The notes below the pieces were generated by a model. The model had not been told where the DNA came from, did no database searches, and was given only the letters and a program-made list of their open reading frames with translations. A DNA stretch of 64,000 nt from Corticium candelabrum (lineage: Eukaryota > Porifera > Homoscleromorpha > Homosclerophorida > Plakinidae). Below, piece after piece: positions 58,426 to 64,000 of the stretch. The position numbers were made by a program, and so were the translations under genes. The stretch spans positions 7,061,552-7,125,551 of the forward strand of contig NC_085089.1 in assembly GCF_963422355.1 (NCBI RefSeq), written 5' to 3'. Positions within the stretch are counted from its first letter, which is position 1. Every line of letters begins with the position of its first letter.

Positions 58426-61400
58426 TCATGTATTGTAGTCCACATGAAAATCAGAGTGAGCAGCAGGCCTGGAGGTAGGACGCATGCTTCGACGAACGTG
58501 AGGCCGTGCTTTGTGAGAGACTGCGCTAGATTCAGCAGGAATGCGACTCGAACGATCAAGTGGTTCAGACTGAGGAGATGGAGTAATCACTGCAGCTTCA
58601 ATGAGGAGGTCGGCATTCCAGAGAGAACCATCTGATAACCGGAATGAGGTTGGAGAGACTTGCTTCTTGATGGCGATTGGTTTGGAGGATGCTGGTGCCA
58701 TCTTATGCCGTCTGATTGGATTTTCTATTCTTGCAAGCTGACCCGGTTGAAACTTTGAAATTTGCACTGTGTGCTTGTGATCGAAGTATGCCTTCATCTT
58801 TGCTTGTTGGCTTTTGATGTCCTGAGCTAGCTGGTCAGTGCTGGGCACATCCGAAGTGACGACTTGGAATGGAGGTTGTAAGATGCTAAGAGGTAGTCGA
58901 AACTGCCATCGAATCATAAGCTGAGAAGGAGCGTAACTTGTTGTACAGTGACGTGACGATCGATAATTCAGAAGGGTTTTTTGGAGAGCCTGATGAAAGG
59001 TGAGACCTTGTGCTCTGTGTGTACGTAGACCCTGCTTTAACGTTTGGTTGAATCACTCAACTCCTCCATTAGATTGCGGGTGATAGAATGCTGTTGTGGA
59101 ATGCTTGATCCCTTCGTTGGCCAGAAAAGATGTAAATTCGTGTGATCGAAATTGAGGACTATTGTTCGAAATTATAACCTCCGGGAGACCCACCTTGTGA
59201 AAAGATCACATAGGAAGGAGATGACCCTCTGAGAGCTGACTTGACTGCATGGATGTATTTCAGGCCACTTAAAATGCAGATCATGGACAATGATGATGTA
59301 CTTGTGAGTGGAGGGAGCACCGTGAATCTCACCAACTATATCATTCTGTAGCTTCTGCCATGGTTGTTTTGGCCACTTCCCTGGGTTCAGAGGTGATTTT
59401 GTGGGTTTCATGGACTTCCCACTCTGATGCAAGCTTCACAGCTTCGAACATGGTCTTCGATCTGCTTATCGATGCCCGGCCACCAGACTGAGGTACGACA
59501 CTTCTGCTTGGTCTTGACCATGCCTGCATGGCCTTCGTGAGCCATAGATAAGACCTTCTGCTGCTGAGATGCAGGTATGACCGCACGTTCTCCTCTGGCT
59601 AAGCAGCTGTCATTCCAGGCTGAGAGCTCGTCTCGTATCTGGTAGAATGGCCATAATAGACTATCCTCGATCTTACTTGGCCAGCCGTTGACGGTAAATT
59701 TGCAGACTTGACATAACAGATCATCATTGCCTGATGCACGACAGAGTTCATCCAAGGTGATGATGTTATCGAAAGGTGCTGTCAGTAGCTGCACTGGCTC
59801 CTGTGTTGTGGAGGCTGGACCATACAATATTCTGGGTGTCCTCGACAAACAATCAGCTACCTGGTTCTGACTTCCAGGCCTATAAGAGGTAGTGTAGGTG
59901 TACTGGTGAAGACGATCAGACCAATTGTGCAAACAAAGTGGACGTTGTCCAGTTCCAGATGAGGACAGAAGAGTAGTGAGAGCCTGGTGATCAGTTCTGA
60001 GTGTGAACTGACGACCATACAGGTAAACATGCCAATGTTCACATGCCCAAATGCAAGCGAGTGCTTCACGTTCGCCCACTGAGTACTTTTCGGCATCAGT
60101 CAGTGCTCGTGAAGCATAAGCAATTGGCTTCTCCTAACCATCAACTTCCTGTGATAAGACTGCACCAAGAGCAGTTGCTGATGCATCACACGTCACGAAT
60201 GTCGATGCTAAAGACGAAAAATGAGACAACACAAGAGAAGTAGTGAGTGATGCCTTTACTTGTTCGAATAATGCTTGGCATTGTTCTGTCCAGTTCCAGG
60301 TAGTATCTTTCTTTAACAGGTTTCTCAATAGTGCTGTTATAGTTGCATAATTGGGTATGAATTTGAGGTAATAGTTTGCCATCCCAAGAAAGGACATTAG
60401 TTCATTGACTGTTGACTGTTGTTGGAGCTGGAATGGTAGAAATTGAATCTACATTTGACTGAATGGGCTGAATGCCATTACCCAAAACCTGAAACCCCAA
60501 GAATTGAACTTCTTCGCTTCCAAACACACACTTTGTGTTATTAAGAGTCACATTGTGTTTTTGCAGCCAATCCAAGACAGCAGACAATCGTCTATCATGT
60601 TCTTCTTGGGTAGCCCCATGAACAACAATGTCATCCATGTAGACAGAGACACCTTTGAGGCCAGCAAGAGTTGACACCATTATCTTCTGAAATGCACTAG
60701 AGTCCGAAAGGCATTCGTTTGAACCGGAAAATGCCATCATGACTGACGAACGCAGTAATATTTCTTCCTTTCTCTGTCAGTGGTATTTGCAAATAACCTT
60801 GAGATAAGTCCAATTTGCTGAACACCTTGCTCCTGTGAAACTGGCTAGCTAGTTCATCATCTGTAGGCAATGGATACTTGTCAGGAATGACTGCCTTGTT
60901 GACCTCCCTGAGATCCACACAAAGTTGGATACTTCCAGCCTTCTTTCTGACAACAACCAGATTAGAGATCCACAGAGATGAGTCAATGGGTTCAATGATT
61001 CCTTGTGCTTGAAGACGTTTCAGCTCAGCTGACACTTCATCTTGTAGTGCCAGTGGCAAGCAACGGCAACGCTGAATAATTGGAGGAATCATCGGGTCCG
61101 TCCTAGGCTCGTGAGCGTATCCATCTAGCTCTCGAAGTTCACGATCAAGAAAAAGAGACGGCCAACGTCTGGTGATTTCAGCTACACCCAAGACTAACAC
61201 TGGAACTTGGTGTTGTGTAGCAATCGAGAATCCCAAGTGATCAAAAAGTTGACGCCCATCAAATTGGATCCCTTTGTTGTCACAAAGAACTGAAATTGAC
61301 TGGCTGGCTGATCTTCATGCTGTATAGACAATGAAACCGTACCCAATGCCTTGATTGGTTTTCCATTGTATCCGGTAAGCTGAGTTGAGATGGTTTGCAA

Positions 61401-61496
61401 CTTATAGTTGCGAAACAATCGACGCCAGGTTTCTTGATTAATGATTGACACTTTGGCTCCAAGGTCAACAATAAAACTGAGGTTATGACCAGCCAC
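58426..61496 (-). pseudogene. Ty3/Gypsy pol remnant: protease, RT, RNase H, integrase
   Basis: Minus-strand segments in order: protease (61194-61496, active-site region DLGA where D-S/T-G-A is usual), RT fingers/palm (60697-61236, FSKLDLSQGYLQIPL, MPFGL), RT palm with the YMDD box and connection (60402-60740), RNase H (60134-60397 FVTCDASATALGAVLS; 59408-60079 REALACIWACEHW, LRTDHQAL), integrase zinc region (HEGHAG ... CEAC), core (59172-59432) and C-terminal part (58426-58917). At least five frame changes and an in-frame stop in the integrase core region near 59055 make it non-functional. Confidence 0.9.
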
Positions 61497-61616
61497 AACA
61501 AGGGAGCACAGTTTGAAACCTGTGTTGTTGACAGGTGGATATCTTATTGATAATGGATCGGATTTTGGATGATCCGGAAAAATTCATGGAAGATCGACAG
61601 CATTGGCCAAAATGGT

Positions 61617-62414
61617 TCAACTTGTGGCATCAAAAGCATTCTTTTTCTTTAGCAGGACAAGATGAGCTCCCAGATTTTTGTGGCTTGACATACCGCAATT
61701 TCCGCAATACGGTGACGATTTGACCGGTTGAGTTGAAGATTGTGATGCAGATCGACCATATCGCGGCAATCGAGGCGTCTGTTTGGGCAGCTTTGGTTTT
61801 CGTGCTATTCTCTGTATGTCACTTGTTGTGGGTTGTGCAGATGCGGATGAGGTCCCACCCATCTGCATGGCTTCCTACTTTGCGGATTCCACTTGGCAGG
61901 TGATTTCCAGTGCTTTTGTGCATGACAAATCATCCTTTTCGAGGAGAAGTCGTTTCCTAATTGCCGAAGACGTCTTTTCAATAAGTTGATCACGAATCAT
62001 TTGATCATGAAGAACGCCAAATTGACACCTCGCTGCTAACTGGCGGAGGGCAGAGACGTATTGCTTAATGGTTTCCCCTGCGGCCTGTGAACGCTGACGG
62101 AATAGATGTCGCTCTGTGATCACGGTTGCCTCTGTGCCAAAGTGTGCTGTGAGTTCGCTCAGGGTGCGCTGATACTGTTGTGCTTCAGCAGGCTGTTGCT
62201 CGTCGTTTGCTGGTTGCTGTTGTGGGACGTACAGGGTGGCTAACAAACGCTGACCCTCTGTACCCAAGCAGTGCTGCAAAAGAGCCTTCTTTTGACGATC
62301 AGGCAAAGCTTCAAGACCTGCGGCGAGCAAATATGTTTCAAATGCATGATACCATCGAGACCACTCGACTGGAGGATCGCCGGGAAACTGCAGGAACGGT
62401 GATGGTGGCTGCAC
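61617..62414 (-). pseudogene. Ty3/Gypsy gag remnant
   Basis: A 179-codon ORF (61875-62414) has the gag capsid pattern (VEWSRWYHAFETYLLAAG, ITERHLFRQRSQAAGETIKQ). After a frame break, 61617-61868 carries a nucleocapsid-like tail with CGNCGMSSHKN, a zinc knuckle lacking its last cysteine. Confidence 0.85.
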
Positions 62415-62495
62415 GCTGATGGGCGGAGCTCGTAGTGACTGTTGCTGCTGGTCTGCTTCTGCAATGTCGGGTTGTAGAATATCCTTGTCGCCAAA

Positions 62496-62604
62496 TGTGG
62501 TGTTGGGGATACCCAGAAACAGACGCCAAGTACACTACGCGAAGACTGACTATATTATATGTCTAGGCTAATCATATACCAAGTACACGCATGCGTACAC
62601 GACA
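62496..62604 (-). repeat. 5' LTR of the Ty3/Gypsy element
   Basis: 109 bp; on the minus strand it starts TGTCGTG and ends CCACA (TG...CA). Confidence 0.95.
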
Positions 62605-62609
62605 CATAT

Positions 62610-64000
62610 GTAAGCTCATGTAGTTTCTGTCGTCTCTTTTGTGATGCATGTTGGGAGGCTACACAATTGTGATAGCTGTTCATATGGTGCAGGAATCTTC
62701 TACAAATGTAATGCCAGCCCAAACACCAACAGTAGGTATAGCATGGTGCGTACTGCATGCACACTTTCCAGTAGTAAATAACTTGTTAGGGTACATGTAT
62801 TACCACTGGAATTTCTTGTGTAAGTATAAGCCTGATGGAGACCATTATCTGTTTAGATAGACATTAAATTGTTACATATTTTTGCATAGGCAGTGACCAC
62901 CATGGTAAATGGTCTTGTGAGGTTTGGTTGGCTACCTACTTCAGTCAGCAGTGGGAGACTTTTGGTAGATATAAGGTGACCAGTCAGTTGTGATAGCATA
63001 TGAGTTGAGTGAGTCTGAGTCAACTGTAAACACTGTCTGCATATAGGTAAACTAAGATACTCTTCCTTAGTATTTTTGTGAATGCAGCACTAAGAGACAA
63101 AGTGTAGCCTGTGTGACAAGTTTGCGGAAATACTGTACATGTTAGTGACAGTGCATAACTTAGGCTGATTGTGTGTTGTTACATTCATCATGTGACAAAC
63201 TAGCAAAACCAAACAAACTTATCTTTAATAACCAAACAAAACCGGATGAACTGTCTTATCTTTAAGCAAATAAAAACCTGATGAGAATCTTATGATATGG
63301 AGAGAACTTCTGTGTTTGTGTTTCAATGATACAGTTTTACTAGACCCCTACCATGACAACTAAAACATACCATATGATTTTATAAGGTACATTACAGTAG
63401 TCAGTGGTCAACATCTGGTAGCATTGTGGTTAGGGTACAACAACAACAAGACAAACAAAACATTTGAGATGGTACAGTACTACATAGTCATGGGCTAGCA
63501 TCAGGCTAGCATAGAGCTAAGTATAACTAAATCTAAAGTAATATTGACACATCTTCACTGTTGACAATATTATAGTATAGTAGAACAATATAAGACACTT
63601 TCCTAGCTACTTGGTAAGAAAGTGTCTCGGTGGTCTTGGAGCAAGTATTCCTGACTTGCTTATTGCCTTTGTGTGTCATAGTGAAGGCACTATAGGAAGA
63701 TGTTATTCAGCAGGGTGATTGAGATCACTTCAGGGATGTATGCAACTTTGCACTTGCAGTCATCAACCCTGCTTTGACCTAGCTAACACACAAACACTAA
63801 ATCAAAGAAACTACATTTGTCTACAACTCTGTTCAATGTTTTTGGTCAATGAGCAAGGGTAATCCTTCAGACCTCTTGCTTCAGGCACCAGTGTCTTGAT
63901 TGTTACACGCGACACCACTAAGGTGATCACTTTAGCTATATAAGTAGTGAGGTTTTACCTGATTGGCTGATTTGCCATTCATTTTATGGGCATAGAACTT
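62610..64000. other. Unassigned sequence, probably intron of the C1orf43-like gene
   Basis: No exon matching the C-terminal part of C1orf43 was found, nor any repeat of note. Reading frames are short and interrupted. Confidence 0.35.

Larger units (their letters stand above)
58248..62604 (-). mobile_element. Ty3/Gypsy LTR retrotransposon, complete LTR to LTR but coding-dead
   Basis: A 4,357-bp insertion bounded by 109-bp LTRs and a perfect 5-bp target duplication CATAT (58243-58247 and 62605-62609). It is oriented on the minus strand: gag next to the right LTR, then protease, reverse transcriptase, RNase H and integrase. RT before integrase places it in Ty3/Gypsy. A 16-base purine tract (minus strand of 58357-58372) abuts the 3' LTR, and the sequence just inside the 5' LTR reads TTTGGCGACAAGGAT, a likely primer-binding region. 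No envelope-like ORF is present. Gag and pol both contain frame breaks. Confidence 0.95.

Noticed and set aside
58357-62495. An envelope-like gene in the Ty3/Gypsy element
   Set aside because: The interior between LTRs is accounted for by gag and pol segments, with no extra ORF after integrase.

Overview
The window is from an animal (metazoan) genome. Its genes are split by many short GT-AG introns (often 50-300 bases), spacing is tight, and the families are animal ones: MBIP, IP3 3-kinase, MEIOB, ankyrin/CAP-Gly CLIP3/4, USP39, XPA and C1orf43/NICE-3. Intron density, AT-rich spacers, long CA/TG microsatellites and mixed transposon debris fit a marine invertebrate, possibly a sponge or other early-branching lineage. 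That placement is inference; no species marker was seen. Exon models were built by hand from splice signals, reading phase and remembered family sequence, and every multi-exon model given keeps phase across all junctions.

Layout. 1.6-4.8 kb: two tandem calmodulin-like EF-hand genes (+). 5.9-8.7 kb: MBIP (-), with a TA-flanked MITE in an intron and a Mutator-type MITE with a 9-bp target duplication upstream. 10.2-16.0 kb: inositol-trisphosphate 3-kinase (+). 16.2-25.6 kb: two head-to-head glucosidase I (MOGS) genes; the left (-) copy is broken by two frameshifts, one from a perfect 26-bp tandem duplication, and the right (+) copy is intact. Between them lies a decayed LINE (-) whose reverse-transcriptase region runs into a 792-bp perfect AC repeat. 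26.6-29.4 kb: MEIOB (+). 29.5-35.6 kb: a CLIP3/4-like protein (+). 35.9-45.2 kb: USP39 (+), carrying a second copy of the TA-flanked MITE. 45.5-47.6 kb: two unrecognised genes (-). 47.8-51.2 kb: an unrecognised coiled-coil gene (+). 51.4-53.0 kb: XPA (-), head-to-head across 52 bases with a C1orf43/NICE-3-like gene (+) that runs to the end of the window or past it. 58.2-62.6 kb: an LTR-to-LTR Ty3/Gypsy element with a 5-bp target duplication inside that gene.

The genes do not form one pathway. By theme they cover calcium and inositol-phosphate signalling (EF-hand proteins, IP3 kinase), ER N-glycan trimming (MOGS), genome maintenance (MEIOB, XPA), splicing (USP39), microtubule binding (CLIP) and chromatin/kinase regulation (MBIP). 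Two closely spaced divergent pairs (XPA/C1orf43-like, and the 298-aa gene/coiled-coil gene) probably share promoters. No rRNA, tRNA or CRISPR array was recognised. The clearest unusual items are the MOGS pair and its duplication, the MITEs, the two GC-AG introns, and the very long AC tract beside a hairpin.
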